From Ascoidea asiatica (lineage: Eukaryota; Ascomycota; Saccharomycetes; Ascoideales; Ascoideaceae): a DNA stretch of 64,000 nt. Positions within the stretch are counted from its first letter, which is position 1. Each line of letters starts with the position of its first letter. A program made the position numbers and the translations under genes. The notes under the pieces were generated by a model, which was not told the DNA's origin, made no database searches, and saw only the letters and a list, made by a program, of their open reading frames with translations. Below, in pieces: positions 19,745-29,652 of the stretch. The DNA lies in assembly GCA_001600695.1 (NCBI GenBank), contig BCKQ01000017.1, forward strand, positions 186,001 through 250,000. Reading direction: 5' to 3'.

Positions 19745-22198
19745 ATGTCAACAAATTTAATTACTTTACAAAAAAATTATATTCTTAATCTTATAGGTTC
19801 GATAAAATCTCCAAATAATTTAAAATATCTAATTCTTGATGAAAAAACTGAATATATTCTATATTCAATTTTAGATAAACAAACTTTATTAAGACATGTT
19901 ACTGCAATTTCAAGAATTGACGAAAAGAGAGATATAAAAACTTCTTTTGAAGCAATTTATTTATTAGATTCAAATTTATTTTCAATTAATTGTCTTTTAT
20001 TTGATTTGAATTTAAAACCATTTCCAAGATATAAAAATTCATATGTTTTTTTAACTCCAATTAATGAATCAATTCCAAATCAAAATATTTTTAAGGATTT
20101 AAATTTAAAATTTAATGATTTATTCAATTTTAGAAAAAATAATTTATTTCCATCAATTAAGAATATTTCAATTGTTCATTTCAATTATTTACCAATTGAA
20201 TCAAATGTATTTTTAACAAATTTTGATACTTCAAATAATTTCATAAATAATCAAATTGATTTACTTAATTATTCAAAATTAACTTCAAAACAAAAAGATT
20301 CGTTATCAAAAAGAAATAAATTACCTAATTTTAATGATAATAATAATTTAGTTGATTCAAGTTCAAATAAATTTATTAATGATTCTTTACAAATTTATTT
20401 TAATAAAAATTATTTAAGATTTGTAAATTATCAAATTAAAAAAATAGTTAATTCTTTAGTTAATATATGTATAAGAACTGATGAATATCCAATTATAAGA
20501 TATTATAATCCAAAAAATTCAATATCAAAATCTTCAATATTATCAAAAAAAATTTCTGAAATTTTTCAATTAACTTTAGATAATTATGCAAGAATGAATT
20601 CTAATTTTCCATCAACTGAAAATCAAAGATCAAGATCAATTTTTTTAATTTGTGATAGAAGTTTTGATTTATTTACAAATTTAATTACGAATTTTAATTA
20701 TCAATCAATGTTATATGATATAAATAATCTAAAACATGATTCAAAAAATTTAATTAAATCAAATATTTTAAATCAATTAATTAAATATCCTGTAATAAAT
20801 GCTAATGGTACAAAGGAAGTTAAATATTCTAAATTAAATGAAATTGATGATGATCAATATTTAAATGAATTTCGTCATAAACATATTTTAGATGTTGGAA
20901 AATTAATAAGTAAAAGAAATGAAGAATTATCAAATAAAAATAGTGATAGTCAAAATTATAATTCTGCTGTTGAACAACTAAGACATGATTTAATTCATTC
21001 TGATGAATTTGATAATAAAAGAAGATTATTATATTTACATAATCAATTATTTGATAATATGTTAAATATTATGACAAATTTAAAATTAACTTCAATTGCA
21101 GATTTTGAAAATATTTTAATTGCAAATGGTTATGATATTAATGATGATAAAATTGAAAATTTATCAAATGAATTTATTTTAAAATTAATTAATTCAAATT
21201 TTACAAAATTTGATAAATTGAAATTAATTTTAATTTATTCAATTTATAGAAATGGTATAATTTTAAAAGATTTTGAAAAATTATTTAAATTTATTAATTT
21301 AAATCAACAAGAGATTAATGAAAATTTAAATTTAATTAAAAATTTTGATAATTTAAATTTCAAAATTCAAAAAGATGATTTAAATAATAATCATAATCAT
21401 AATAATCATAAAAAATGGTTTCATAGTATTGATAATTCAGAATATTCCTCTTCAAGATATAAACCAGGAATTGAAGGTATTCTAAAAGCAATTATCAATA
21501 ATCATAGGGAAGTTTTGAATTCCGAATTTCCTCCAATAAAACAAGTTGGGTTAGAAGAAGAAGACGAAATGGGAGATAATATGGGAGAGTTAACAAATTC
21601 TTTCAAAAATAGTAATCTTAATATGAACCAATCATCTTCGTCAGCATCATCATTAAGAAATAAAAATACAAGACCAACATGGTCAACAGGTGGATCAACT
21701 ACATCAACATCTACAAATTTTGTTGCACCACAACAAAGAATTTTCATTTATATTGCAGGAGGTATAAATTATCAAGAAATTAAATCAATTTATCAAATAG
21801 GTAGAGAATTCAAAAAAGATATTATTATTGGTAGTGAGAATTTAATTAATTCAGATCTATTTGTTGAAAGTATGAAAGATTTGAATATAAATTTTTATGA
21901 ACAATACAGAAAAAAAACTATTTTAGAATATGATATTGATAAATATTCAGATAAAATACCTGTAATTTTGAATGAAACTGGATTGAAAAAAGCTAATAAT
22001 AATGTAAATGTAAATGTAAATGTAAATGGAAATGGAAATGGAAATAGTATGACAGCTCAAAAACAAAAAATTGCTGAACAAAATAGATTAAGAGAAGAAG
22101 CAAGAAGGAAACATAATGAAGAAAGATTAAATCAGACATTTGCAGCTCATGAACCTGAGAAAAAACATAGAATGAGAAAGTTTATTAAAAAGCTTTAA
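19745..22198 (+). CDS. SEC1: Sec1/Munc18 protein for exocytosis (Sec1)
   Basis: SM-family protein that binds assembled exocytic SNARE complexes and promotes fusion of secretory vesicles at bud tip and neck. The N-terminal SM block has NLKYLILDEKTEYILYSILD, then LLRHVTAISRIDEKR and FEAIYLLDSN. The mid-domain SM signature FLICDRSFDLFTNLI is near residue 300. The block LNEFRHKHILDVGKLISKR is near 376, and a C-terminal Rossmann-like segment IFIYIAGGINYQEIKSIYQIG is near 665. The RHVT-x-I-x-RID-x-KR opening is Sec1-like and not Sly1-, Vps45- or Vps33-like. At 817 residues it is longer than S. cerevisiae Sec1 (724), with Asn/Ser-rich insertions (about 190-205, 540-560, 620-660) and a basic tail. 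Confidence 0.92.
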   Translation: MSTNLITLQKNYILNLIGSIKSPNNLKYLILDEKTEYILYSILDKQTLLRHVTAISRIDEKRDIKTSFEAIYLLDSNLFSINCLLFDLNLKPFPRYKNSYVFLTPINESIPNQNIFKDLNLKFNDLFNFRKNNLFPSIKNISIVHFNYLPIESNVFLTNFDTSNNFINNQIDLLNYSKLTSKQKDSLSKRNKLPNFNDNNNLVDSSSNKFINDSLQIYFNKNYLRFVNYQIKKIVNSLVNICIRTDEYPIIRYYNPKNSISKSSILSKKISEIFQLTLDNYARMNSNFPSTENQRSRSIFLICDRSFDLFTNLITNFNYQSMLYDINNLKHDSKNLIKSNILNQLIKYPVINANGTKEVKYSKLNEIDDDQYLNEFRHKHILDVGKLISKRNEELSNKNSDSQNYNSAVEQLRHDLIHSDEFDNKRRLLYLHNQLFDNMLNIMTNLKLTSIADFENILIANGYDINDDKIENLSNEFILKLINSNFTKFDKLKLILIYSIYRNGIILKDFEKLFKFINLNQQEINENLNLIKNFDNLNFKIQKDDLNNNHNHNNHKKWFHSIDNSEYSSSRYKPGIEGILKAIINNHREVLNSEFPPIKQVGLEEEDEMGDNMGELTNSFKNSNLNMNQSSSSASSLRNKNTRPTWSTGGSTTSTSTNFVAPQQRIFIYIAGGINYQEIKSIYQIGREFKKDIIIGSENLINSDLFVESMKDLNINFYEQYRKKTILEYDIDKYSDKIPVILNETGLKKANNNVNVNVNVNGNGNGNSMTAQKQKIAEQNRLREEARRKHNEERLNQTFAAHEPEKKHRMRKFIKKL

Positions 22199-23114
22199 AC
22201 AATATTAATATTTTCATATTTTCAAATCTCATTCACTATAAACATTCTAAAAAAAACTGATTATATGTTTCCAACCCTATTTTTAAGTTATGATTTCTAC
22301 TTCATATCTTTCAAATGATTATTCATTCATTATTCATTATTTGTCATTACTAATTATAAATTCCAATTCTTGTTTTTATGATTGTACTAATTCACATTCT
22401 TTTTTTTTTTTCATGAAATGCGTAACGGATAGTAATGTTAAATAACTCATTTTAATACAGATATTTCAATTAGAGTATTTAGAATTAAATAGAAAAAATA
22501 AATGAAATGCATAACTAGAAGAATATAGACCAATTTTCAACAAAAGTTTTAACAAAAGTTTCATGAAAAATCTCTAGAGGAAGAAGATATGAAGCAGCAA
22601 AGGAATCAGCCCCTAAAAGTGAAAAAGTGACTCGAAAGACCCACGACCGGAGACCCTGTGCAGAGTGCCCGGATAAAGACCGGGTATGAAAACAAGGAGC
22701 TGAAGCCAAAGCTAATTTTGGTTTATTTTAGACTTGTTCTGTTGCCAGAATATGCTCTAGTTGAGCTCGAGTAAAGCAACTTTTAAAGACCAAGAAGCAA
22801 CTGGCTGGTAATGCTAGCATTGATTTGTCATATGGATGCTGAAAGTACTATTTTATCATACCATGGCATGCTATTTTCTCCCATTGCCTTCCTTTTCATG
22901 TTGCTAGTATTGTAAAACTATCAGGGTATTTATTCACCTGGTTTTCCTCTTTTGTTTTTGGTTTTCGGTGCTGGAAATTTAGGGGTATTACTATTGTATT
23001 TTATTTGTTCTTATGATATAATTACAAATTAACTATATATTATAAACTTATAAACTTATAAATATTTAAAATTATAGACTACTATACTTATAAATTGAAA
23101 AACACTTTTTAAAA
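22199..23114. promoter_or_regulatory. SEC1 3' region and TIF1 promoter
   Basis: AT-rich 3' region with AACGGATAGTAA near 22424, then a GC island at about 22570-22700. The island contains GACCCACGACCGG (22638-22650) and CCGGGTAT (22680-22687, one base off the Reb1 core CCGGGTAA). A second, weaker island lies at about 22800-22990. This arrangement fits a strong promoter for eIF4A. An open minus-strand frame here is not credible as a gene. Confidence 0.5.
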
Positions 23115-24302
23115 ATGGATGGTATTAAAGAAATTGATTCCGAATTAATCGAAACGAATTATGATAAACAAGTTACATCTTTTGATGATTTGAATTTAAA
23201 ACCAGATATATTAAGAGGTGTATATGGTTATGGTTATGAAGTTCCTTCTGCTATTCAACAAAGAGCAATCTTACCAATTATTGAAGGTCATGATGTATTA
23301 GCTCAAGCTCAATCTGGTACTGGAAAAACCGCAACTTTTGCAATTGCTGCTTTACAAAATATTGATGAAAAATTAAAAAAGACTCAAGCTTTAATTTTAG
23401 CTCCAACAAGAGAATTAGCTTTACAAATTCAAAAAGTTGTTTTAGCTATTGGTATTCATTTAGATATTACTGTTCATGGTTCAATTGGTGGAACTTCTGT
23501 TCAAGATGATATTAAAGCATTTAGAGATGGAGCACAAATTATTGTTGGTACTCCAGGTAGAGTTTATTCAATGATTAATCATGGAAATTTTAGAACTGAT
23601 AATATTAAAATGTTTATTTTAGATGAAGCTGATGAAATGTTATCTTTTGGTTTCAAAGAACAAATTTATAATATTTTCAGATATTTACCAACTCAAACTC
23701 AAGTTGCTTTATTATCTGCAACTATGCCTCAAGATGTACTTGAAGTTACTAAAAAATTTATGAGAGAACCAATTAGAATTTTAGTTAAAAAAGATGAATT
23801 AACTTTAGAAGGTATTAAACAATATTTTGTTGATGTTCTGGAAGATGAGTATAAATTTGATTGTCTTTGTGATTTATATAGTTCAATTTCTGTTACTCAA
23901 GCTGTAATTTTTAGAAATACAAAAAGGGGTGTTGAAGTTTTAGCAGAACAATTACATGAAAATAATTTTACTGTTTCTGCAATTCATGCAGATTTAAATC
24001 AACAAGAAAGAGATACAATCATGCAAGAATTTAGAAGTGGATCTTCAAGAATTTTAATTTCAACTGATTTATTGGCAAGAGGTATTGATGTTCAACAAGT
24101 TTCTTTAGTTATTAATTATGATTTACCAAACAATAAAGAAAATTATATCCATAGAATCGGTAGAGGTGGTCGTTTTGGTAGAAAAGGTGTTGCTATAAAT
24201 TTTGTAACTACCAAAGATATTGGAGTAATGAGAGAAATTGAAAAATTTTATTCAACACAAATTGAAGAATTACCTGGAGAACTTGATGGAATATTTCAAT
24301 GA
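23115..24302 (+). CDS. TIF1: Translation initiation factor eIF4A (DEAD-box helicase)
   Basis: ATP-dependent RNA helicase of the eIF4F complex that unwinds 5'UTRs for ribosome scanning. The 395-residue length equals yeast Tif1/2. Helicase motifs in order: Q motif ([11 protein letters not shown], 41-51), motif I AQSGTGKT (65-72), Ia PTRELA, GG, TPGR, DEAD (170-173), SAT (201-203), motif [10 protein letters not shown], motif V ARGID and motif [10 protein letters not shown] (346-353). The C-terminus [18 protein letters not shown] is eIF4A-type. Residue 242, in a solvent-exposed position that is Glu or Arg in relatives, is encoded by the gene's only clear CTG codon. Confidence 0.98.
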   Translation: MDGIKEIDSELIETNYDKQVTSFDDLNLKPDILRGVYGYGYEVPSAIQQRAILPIIEGHDVLAQAQSGTGKTATFAIAALQNIDEKLKKTQALILAPTRELALQIQKVVLAIGIHLDITVHGSIGGTSVQDDIKAFRDGAQIIVGTPGRVYSMINHGNFRTDNIKMFILDEADEMLSFGFKEQIYNIFRYLPTQTQVALLSATMPQDVLEVTKKFMREPIRILVKKDELTLEGIKQYFVDVLEDEYKFDCLCDLYSSISVTQAVIFRNTKRGVEVLAEQLHENNFTVSAIHADLNQQERDTIMQEFRSGSSRILISTDLLARGIDVQQVSLVINYDLPNNKENYIHRIGRGGRFGRKGVAINFVTTKDIGVMREIEKFYSTQIEELPGELDGIFQ

Positions 24303-25409
24303 AAATGTTCAAATTTCTTTTTATCCTTTACTTTTTCTCTGTTTTTTGTTCATTTAAGGTTTCTATGATTTCTTTCTATGGTTTCTTTCTAAGGGGTTCA
24401 TTGTTTTTATTGTTTTCATTCTTTTATTTCATTTTCTTCAAATTTCTTTTTATTTTTTTTCTAGGATCCTCATTTTTGTTCATTTCTCAATTGTTAATTT
24501 TTCAGCTCATTAATTTGTTTTCTAACTAAAATTAAAAAAAATGTGTTTTCAGAGATTGAAGCTTTTTTTTAAAATTTTGTTATTATATACATTATATTCA
24601 CTATATTCATTATATTCATTATATTCATTATACCAAATACTAAATACTTTTTTTTCTATTCTACTATCTATAACTCATATCTTTTATTATTTTTCACACT
24701 CATTTTAATTATATTAATAGTTCATACATTTATGTCTTACAACTGATTTCAAATAAACTTGGCTTTAGGAGTTTTCATAAATTTCGTTCAGTATTTTCGA
24801 TCAGTAATTTTTCAAATTGTTTCCTAAAACGGAAAATAGCCATAAAAGTATAATACGGATAATCTGAGAATTATATACGGATCATCAAGGAAAATCACGG
24901 ACAATTATTTGCAAACGGAAACATATTCCAGAAGTAAATCCGAATATGGATATATCCGGATAATTACCTGAGATAGAAAATTGGTGGTTGTTGACCTTGT
25001 TACAATACTGCTCACTCTGAACAATGATTGAAATCACACAGTAATACTACCGCTCAGTATTAATTAAAATCATTGGAAGAAACGCTACAAGTGGCTACAG
25101 ATACTGATAATATCATCAAACTTCAGTGTATTGTAAACTTACTTCATAACTGATCAATATAAGATCAATATTATTAAGATTGTAGACCGATAATATAAAT
25201 TAATCCAAAAAGAAATTAATATAAGATAATCTGGGAAGTTTCTTTCAAAGATTTGTAAATACCCTCCTAAGTGATCACTAAAAACTCCTTTGCTGGAATA
25301 AATAAGAAGATCATCAACCACTAGGAACAAAATTATCATCAGTACCAATAATAATAATTACATTGAAATATTTGAGAAAACCTATTTTAAAAAAAAAGAA
25401 AATCACATT
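24303..25409. promoter_or_regulatory. TIF1 3' region and BUD6 promoter
   Basis: A T/C-rich stretch follows the TIF1 stop. Tandem TATATTCAT units lie at about 24590-24635. From 24856 to 24961 there is a dense cluster of CGGAT-type units: CGGAT at 24856 and 24878, CGGAC at 24898, CGGAA at 24916, and ATCCGGAT at 24954-24961. This looks like a regulatory array upstream of BUD6. Small open frames are not convincing genes. Confidence 0.5.
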
Positions 25410-27962
25410 ATGCCTTCTCATCAATCAGCTCATTCATCATCTTCTGTATCTTCCAAAGGAAGTAGAACAACCACTTCAATGAGCACTATAGAGTCTAGTG
25501 TAACAAGATTGTTAGTCGCTACAAAACATCTATTAAGTTCTTTGACACAATGGGCGAAATCAAATGCTACTGAAAAAGACGTTTCTGATGCTTATGTTGA
25601 ATTAGGAAATAATTTCAAATTAAGTTGTAGAGCGTTTACTGCTGCTGGTGTAGAAGTGTCTGATCTTGGAGATGTACCTTATTCTTTAAGAGTAGTATTA
25701 GAAAATGCTTTATGTGAACCGGGTTCTCAAGAAACTTTAGATAAATATTTACCAGAAATTCGTGAAATTATTGTTACTTTATTAAATAATTTAAAGAAAA
25801 AACAACATATGGTACGAGCTTTAAATCAACAAATAAAAGAAAAAGAAAGATCAAAAGAAAATAAAAAAACTCAAAGGTCTATATCAACACCAACACAAAT
25901 TCCATCTCATAGAGGTAGTGAAACTTCACTACCGGATACAACTTCCTCACCAAGAAAAAACGATCTGAAACAAAGATCAATTTCTTATGCTTCATCTCCT
26001 TCTTCTCATAATAGATCTCAATCTTCTATTGCATCTTCTTTACCCAAACAAAATCATCTATTGCCACTAAATAAAGATAGAGATAAAGATAAAGATAATG
26101 CTAAAGATAATGCTAAAGATTTGCCTCCTCCAAGAAAAGATCAGAAATATTCTCAGAATGATCTGAAAGTGCCTAGTTCAGTAAATTCAAACAATAATAT
26201 TCCTGTCAAACCCCCTTCAAAAAATGATAAAGCAGAACAAGATGCTTTAACACAATTGCAAAATGGTGACTCCTTGAAGCGCCGAGCTTCAAGAAGATTC
26301 TCCGCTTACCAGTATGCTAAATTAGCTAATATTGGAAAAGAACCTGTACCCTTACCAAAAGATGTAGACGTTTATTCTTATAAACATTTAGTTGGTGAAG
26401 AACAACATAAAGATCAAAGTGTTAGTCCAGATCCAAGTTTTATTGAAGATGCTTCAATATCCAAAACAAACGGTTCAATTATTCCACCTTCTGTAACTTA
26501 TTCTGATTTAACAAAAACTTCAAGTGCAAATGATTCTCAAATTACCATATTTTTAAAATTACGTCAAAAAGTTAAAAAAGTTACTTTTGAATTACCTTTA
26601 ACTTTCAATTCTTTAAGATTGTTATTTATTGAAAAATTTGCTTATTCGCCAGGTTCTGATAGTATCTTTCCAGATATTTATATTCAAGAAAATTTAACGG
26701 AAATACCATATGAATTAGAAGAACAGTATTTATCAGAAATTAAGAACAATTCAATAATATCTTTAAATACTGCTGCTGCTCCGAATCTTGAAAATAAATT
26801 CAATGATAATTATAATAATAAAAATGAAATACAATCTTTAAACAAAAAGTTAACTGACATTCAAAATCAAATGACTTCTTTTAGTAAAATAATTGAAAAA
26901 TTTGATAATTTAACTGTTAGTGAACCAGTTTCTTTGAAAAAAATGAAATCAAATACTTCTCATTCTTCTTCTTATGTTTCTTTAAATCAGCAAAAAGAAG
27001 AAAAATCTGCATCATCATCATCATCTGATGTACCTCCAGCCCCTCAAACAATAGTTGAATCAACTTCAAGTAATATCTCTATAACCGATTTTCCCGAGAT
27101 TTCTGATATACGCCATGAATTAATGGTTGTTAGACAAATTCAAAATTCGAATAAATCTGATTTTAGTAGTGTTATTAAGGAATTGTTGAAAAAAGTAGAA
27201 GATTTTAAAGCTGCCGGATTTTCTGGTTCTCAGTCAGCTAATAGAAAATATATGGAAAACTGCCATTCAAAACTTTCAAATGATTCTGATTCATTACTAA
27301 CAAAAGTGGATGATTTACAAGATGATATTGAAGCTTTAAGAAAAGATGTAGCTGTAAGAGGTGCAAGACCTTCTTCAAAACAAATGAATGGTGTTTCAGT
27401 TACAATTAAAGAAGCTAGAGAAAATCTAGAAATAATGAAAAAGTATATTGATACAGAAAAAGGAAATTGGAAAAAAATATGGGAAAAAGAATTAGATACT
27501 GTATGCGAAGAGCAACAGTTTTTCAATTTGCAAGAAATTCTTGCTCAGGATCTCACTGAGGATCTTGAAAAATGTTTAGAAACATATACATTAGTGGAGC
27601 ATGTTACAAAGGAACAAGCTAAAAGAACAAAACGTCATAATCCTCAAATAAATAATATTTTAGAACCTGGTGAAACAATTAGTGATGTAAGAGGGGCTGT
27701 TCTTGGTGAAGTTGCTTCTTTAGTACCAAACCATGAAGATAGAGTTGCTGCAATTGAAAAGGCAGAAAGGATGAGAGAAAAAGCTAAGCAGATGAACAAT
27801 CAAACTAAATTTCAAGAAGAATTAAATGTATTTGTTGGTACTAAGAAATTAAAGAAATCTGGTGGAGTTGAAGAAGCAGAACGATTAAGAAAGGAAAAGG
27901 ATAAATTAAATTTAAAAACAGCCTATACAAATAAAATTAAAATCACACCAGCACCTGTTTAA
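25410..27962 (+). CDS. BUD6: Polarity and actin regulator Bud6 (Aip3)
   Basis: Polarisome-associated actin nucleation-promoting factor that works with formin Bni1 at the bud tip and neck. The N-terminal conserved block is at about 27-135, with STIESSVTRLLVATKHLLSS followed by LTQWAKSNATEKDVSDAYVE. A long Ser/Lys/Asn-rich linker runs to about 370. The AIP3/Bud6 core starts near residue 375 (SQITIFLKLRQKVKKVTFEL) and continues through the coiled-coil-rich actin- and formin-binding region (about 560-800) to LKKSGGVEEAERLRKEKDKL. At 850 residues it is close to S. cerevisiae Bud6 (788). Two CTG codons in the Ser-rich linker would fit Leu or Ser equally well. Confidence 0.95.
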   Translation: MPSHQSAHSSSSVSSKGSRTTTSMSTIESSVTRLLVATKHLLSSLTQWAKSNATEKDVSDAYVELGNNFKLSCRAFTAAGVEVSDLGDVPYSLRVVLENALCEPGSQETLDKYLPEIREIIVTLLNNLKKKQHMVRALNQQIKEKERSKENKKTQRSISTPTQIPSHRGSETSLPDTTSSPRKNDLKQRSISYASSPSSHNRSQSSIASSLPKQNHLLPLNKDRDKDKDNAKDNAKDLPPPRKDQKYSQNDLKVPSSVNSNNNIPVKPPSKNDKAEQDALTQLQNGDSLKRRASRRFSAYQYAKLANIGKEPVPLPKDVDVYSYKHLVGEEQHKDQSVSPDPSFIEDASISKTNGSIIPPSVTYSDLTKTSSANDSQITIFLKLRQKVKKVTFELPLTFNSLRLLFIEKFAYSPGSDSIFPDIYIQENLTEIPYELEEQYLSEIKNNSIISLNTAAAPNLENKFNDNYNNKNEIQSLNKKLTDIQNQMTSFSKIIEKFDNLTVSEPVSLKKMKSNTSHSSSYVSLNQQKEEKSASSSSSDVPPAPQTIVESTSSNISITDFPEISDIRHELMVVRQIQNSNKSDFSSVIKELLKKVEDFKAAGFSGSQSANRKYMENCHSKLSNDSDSLLTKVDDLQDDIEALRKDVAVRGARPSSKQMNGVSVTIKEARENLEIMKKYIDTEKGNWKKIWEKELDTVCEEQQFFNLQEILAQDLTEDLEKCLETYTLVEHVTKEQAKRTKRHNPQINNILEPGETISDVRGAVLGEVASLVPNHEDRVAAIEKAERMREKAKQMNNQTKFQEELNVFVGTKKLKKSGGVEEAERLRKEKDKLNLKTAYTNKIKITPAPV

Positions 27963-28531
27963 GATTCAGACTAATTCATTTAATTTGTACTTTTTCTATT
28001 TTCAACTCTGGATCAAACTTTTGATATGACCTTTAATATTTTAAAATTATTTCCTATAACTCTTTCTTCTTATCATTTTTTTTTATAGATATACTATATA
28101 TATATATATATATATATATTTGTTAGCATTCTTCATGTTTTTTGCTTTTCTCATTTTGAATTATTACAAAAATTTTTGTGATAAATTTTCAATTTTTGTT
28201 CTGGTATATATATTATCTTTGAATATTTACAATAATAAGTAATTTTAAAGCCCCCTCCTCCCTGTCTTATATAACGAAAAGATTTCCCCTACTTTTTTTC
28301 AAAATCTTTTTATTTTCAAATTTTACAAATAGTTTAGCATGTTCTCTACAATAATCACAGATATTCTTATTGATAAAAATCATTATCCACAATATCATAT
28401 TTCAGTATATATTATAATAATTTAAAATACAAGAAAGTCTATTCACTAATTCTTTGTTGAATATACATATTTATATACAGTATATATAAAACCCAAATTT
28501 TAAATAAAAAATTCAAAGAGCAAAATATTTC
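27963..28531. other. Convergent intergenic BUD6/CBP4
   Basis: AT-rich 3' regions with a (TA)n run at about 28095-28120 and a C-rich patch (about 28249-28263). A TATACAGTATATA string near 28474 overlaps the CBP4 3'UTR element listed separately. Confidence 0.6.
28472..28479 (-). promoter_or_regulatory. Puf3-type 3'UTR element of CBP4
   Basis: The minus strand reads TGTATATA, a UGUANAUA core, 53 nt past the CBP4 stop. CBP4 is a nuclear gene for a mitochondrial assembly factor, the class of mRNA Puf3 controls in S. cerevisiae. This is the same element at nearly the same distance as in MRPL10. Confidence 0.5.
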
Positions 28532-28969
28532 TTATTTCCAAGGAAGCCAACTTTTATTTTTATTTTGAATTTCTTCTTCAATTGGTATTGAGTCTTTAGA
28601 AAGTTGCAACTTTTGTTTAATTAAGTTTAATTCTTCTTTCTGTTTTTTTTCAGCAAATTCTCTTTCAATTTTTTCTTTCGATTGCAATTGTTCTTTTCTT
28701 ACTTCAATTGGAGATTTTAATGGACCAGTCATCCATATTGGATCATTTGAAGCTGAAGTTTTTTTAACAATTTTTATTAATTCTTCTTGTTCTTTCCTTC
28801 TAATGGACTTATTCATTTCATATTGATGTCTTATTTCTGGTGATAACCTTGATATCAATTCTTGATCTGTAGGGGTTGCATATTTATATAACAAAACTCC
28901 TCCACCTACTATTGAACCACCCACAGCAAAAATTTTAGCCCATCGAGCCCATAAAGGTATCTCTGCCAT
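28532..28969 (-). CDS. CBP4: Cytochrome bc1 assembly factor Cbp4
   Basis: Small mitochondrial inner-membrane protein that binds newly made cytochrome b with Cbp3/Cbp6 during complex III assembly. At 145 residues it is slightly shorter than yeast Cbp4 (170). The N-terminus MAEIPLWARWAKIFAVGG leads into one membrane segment (about 12-29). Then come the family blocks TPTDQELISRLSPEIRHQYE (33-52) and EELIKIVKKTSASNDPIWMTGP (61-82). A Lys/Glu-rich coiled-coil-like tail follows and ends SWLPWK. The match to yeast Cbp4 across the first 85 residues is strong. Confidence 0.95.
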   Translation of the reverse strand: MAEIPLWARWAKIFAVGGSIVGGGVLLYKYATPTDQELISRLSPEIRHQYEMNKSIRRKEQEELIKIVKKTSASNDPIWMTGPLKSPIEVRKEQLQSKEKIEREFAEKKQKEELNLIKQKLQLSKDSIPIEEEIQNKNKSWLPWK

Positions 28970-29652
28970 GATTTTTTAGATTGCAATATCTCTTAGATTT
29001 ATTAGTTTATTAATTGAAGAAAATAACGGGATTCTTATTTTAGAATTATAGAATAACAAATTCACTTTACTTCAATTCATTCAATCACTTTAGTATTAAT
29101 GAAAATATTCAATTTCAATAGTTATATCAATATCAATATAACTTTCAGTTCAAGATTGATATCTCTGAAAGGAGTCCTGCGGCATAAATAGTTAGCTTAA
29201 ATTTAAGTAAGAGTAAAAACAGGGTAACCGCTACGAGAACCGTATTTTTGGTCTCACGTTGAGTTACGGTAAAATGAAATAAAATAATTAAAGTTGTTAT
29301 TGATTGTTCTTTAAGGAAGCTTTTCAGATAAGGAATGCTTAGTTTTACTAATATACTGTATTTGAAAATTATTCGAATTTTAGTGACTGTTTGTTATAAT
29401 CATTATTGTTATTTGAGTTTTAAAATCTGCTTCATGAGATTAAGTTAAGTTGAATAAAGAAAGAATCAAAAAAAAAAGGAAATGCGAAAGAAAATGAATA
29501 AAAAAAAAGGTTCAAGCAATTTAGAGACTAAGGTATGAAAACAAAATAATAAAATAAAAAACATATAAAAAATTGAAAAGTTTAACAATAGTTAAAAAGT
29601 AGGACAGATACAGATAAATTGAAAAAAATAGACAGAAATGATTTCAAACAAA
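28970..29652. promoter_or_regulatory. CBP4 promoter and ERG1 3' region
   Basis: Same-strand spacer. A GC-richer block at about 29165-29275, 200-300 bp upstream of CBP4, contains a GGTAACCGCTACGAGAACCG stretch but no recognised site. TATACTGTAT near 29352 and A-rich DNA precede the ERG1 stop. Confidence 0.5.

Noticed and set aside
28095-28120. (TA)n run as a special structure
   Set aside because: Ordinary simple repeat in a convergent 3' region of an AT-rich genome.
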